NCBI RefSeq assembly: GCF_000621125.1
Contig: NZ_JHZC01000017.1
Location: 2,501-66,500, forward strand
Reading direction: 5' to 3'
Source: Maribacter antarcticus DSM 21422
GTDB taxonomy: Bacteria; Bacteroidota; Bacteroidia; Flavobacteriales; Flavobacteriaceae
DNA length: 64,000 nucleotides
How positions within the stretch are numbered: position 1 is the first letter of the stretch; every line of letters starts with the position of its first letter. The notes beneath the pieces were generated by a model. It was not told the origin of the DNA. It saw nothing but the letters and a program-made list of their open reading frames with translations, and did not search any database. Shown here piece after piece: positions 63,574-64,000 of this stretch. Position numbers and translations under genes: made by a program.

Positions 63574-64000
63574 CTATAGCTGAAAAATCTCATACTTCCG
63601 AGTCCATTTTACAGATGCTCCGGGGCCAATATTGATATCAAAAAATACTTCCGGACTCACCACATGTTTCCATCCCCAAAGATTTATTTTGTCCGTCGTG
63701 AAATTGCTGTTTTCTCTAATTCCAACCTTGGTCCCTAAATGTATGAGTTCCCACGCACTTTTAACACGTTCTCCACCACTAAGATGACTAAAGAAAAAAG
63801 GTTCCGTTGGCATGCTATTGAAATTGAAGGCGTTAGGACCAATAATCACAGCCGATTTCGGATTTACAGTCTCTCCAAATAATCGTTGTTTTAGTTCAAA
63901 TGGAAAATTTAGTACGTAATTTGCTCCAATCAAATCGTTATCTATAGCAGTAAAATTATGATTGTATTCCGTGGTGTGAATTACTTTTTCGCCTGTATTT
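63574..64000 (-). CDS. Partial gene of unknown function, cut by the window edge
   Basis: The frame stays open from the window end (64000) to its stop at 63574, giving about 140 C-terminal residues; the start lies outside. Blocks such as HTTEYNHNFTAIDND, GPNAFNFNSMPTEPFFFSHL and WTRKYEIFQL suggest a beta-rich sugar-binding fold, perhaps aldose-epimerase-like, but I do not recognise a definite family. It converges with the mobA end. Confidence 0.6.
   Translation of the reverse strand, partial: NTGEKVIHTTEYNHNFTAIDNDLIGANYVLNFPFELKQRLFGETVNPKSAVIIGPNAFNFNSMPTEPFFFSHLSGGERVKSAWELIHLGTKVGIRENSNFTTDKINLWGWKHVVSPEVFFDINIGPGASVKWTRKYEIFQL

Noticed and set aside
1..64000. CRISPR arrays, tRNA genes, insertion sequences, integrases or phage genes
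   Set aside because: None recognised. The gene-poor gaps contain decayed chromosomal genes rather than mobile elements.

Overview
The window looks like chromosomal DNA of a Flavobacteriaceae bacterium (Bacteroidota), most likely a marine, Maribacter/Zobellia-like lineage; the family is well supported, the genus is a guess. The evidence is: AT-rich DNA; several exact TAnnTTTG promoter -7 elements, typical of Bacteroidota; many secreted or lipoprotein genes; family-restricted genes (DUF6048, DUF6452, CCC-motif membrane proteins, DUF6807, DUF6503); and a 6S RNA candidate between zapA and rny.

Layout. (1) 1-185: end of an rRNA operon (5S and terminator). (2) 382-14451: an accessory sugar-oxidation region. 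It has a DUF1080 (3-keto-sugar hydrolase fold) lipoprotein, a beta-propeller fused to an azurin-like blue-copper domain, a PAQR membrane protein, a beta-propeller/cytochrome c lipoprotein, a ThuA-like protein on the other strand, a DUF6807 lipoprotein, two Gfo/Idh/MocA oxidoreductases, an SDR and mannonate dehydratase UxuA. (3) 14.5-25.98 kb: mixed housekeeping (ZIP transporter, THUMP RNA methyltransferase, RlmD, ornithine aminotransferase, Smr protein, cysteine desulfurase), interrupted at 19.9-20.9 kb by the wreck of an ECF sigma factor locus. (4) 26.1-31.0 kb: M23 peptidase, TonB-dependent receptor and a secreted protein in one operon. (5) 31.1-33.9 kb: ZapB-like protein, ZapA, 6S RNA, RNase Y, small cytochrome c. 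(6) 33.95-35.0 kb: two adjacent decayed genes, a DUF3124 lipoprotein and a MarC transporter. (7) 35.3-44.7 kb: DUF349 protein, then a likely six-gene operon from an LptA-like OstA protein through an aminotransferase, a TPR protein and two tandem DUF368 lipid-carrier translocases to AroE. (8) 45.2-50.7 kb: a second sugar-oxidation cluster (degenerate SGNH/beta-propeller/HEAT/cytochrome c fusion, Gfo/Idh/MocA, DUF1080). (9) 50.8-57.8 kb: purA, fur, relA/spoT, M48 protease, SpoU methyltransferase, DUF6503 lipoprotein. (10) 58.0-63.5 kb: an IorAB-type molybdenum hydroxylase followed by moaD-moaE-moaA-moaC-mobA. A truncated gene runs off the right end.

How the parts may work together. The two sugar-oxidation clusters share DUF1080, Gfo/Idh/MocA and PVC-type beta-propeller/cytochrome proteins, nearly all with signal peptides. 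This fits oxidation of a sugar or glycoside in the periplasm, cleavage of the keto intermediate, and electron transfer through heme c and blue copper toward the respiratory chain. No SusC/SusD pair, glycoside hydrolase or sulfatase is present, so these are not ordinary polysaccharide utilization loci, and the substrate cannot be read from the sequence. Elsewhere the IorAB operon carries several of the genes needed to build its own cofactor. The three longest gene-poor stretches hold eroded genes, which points to ongoing gene loss.
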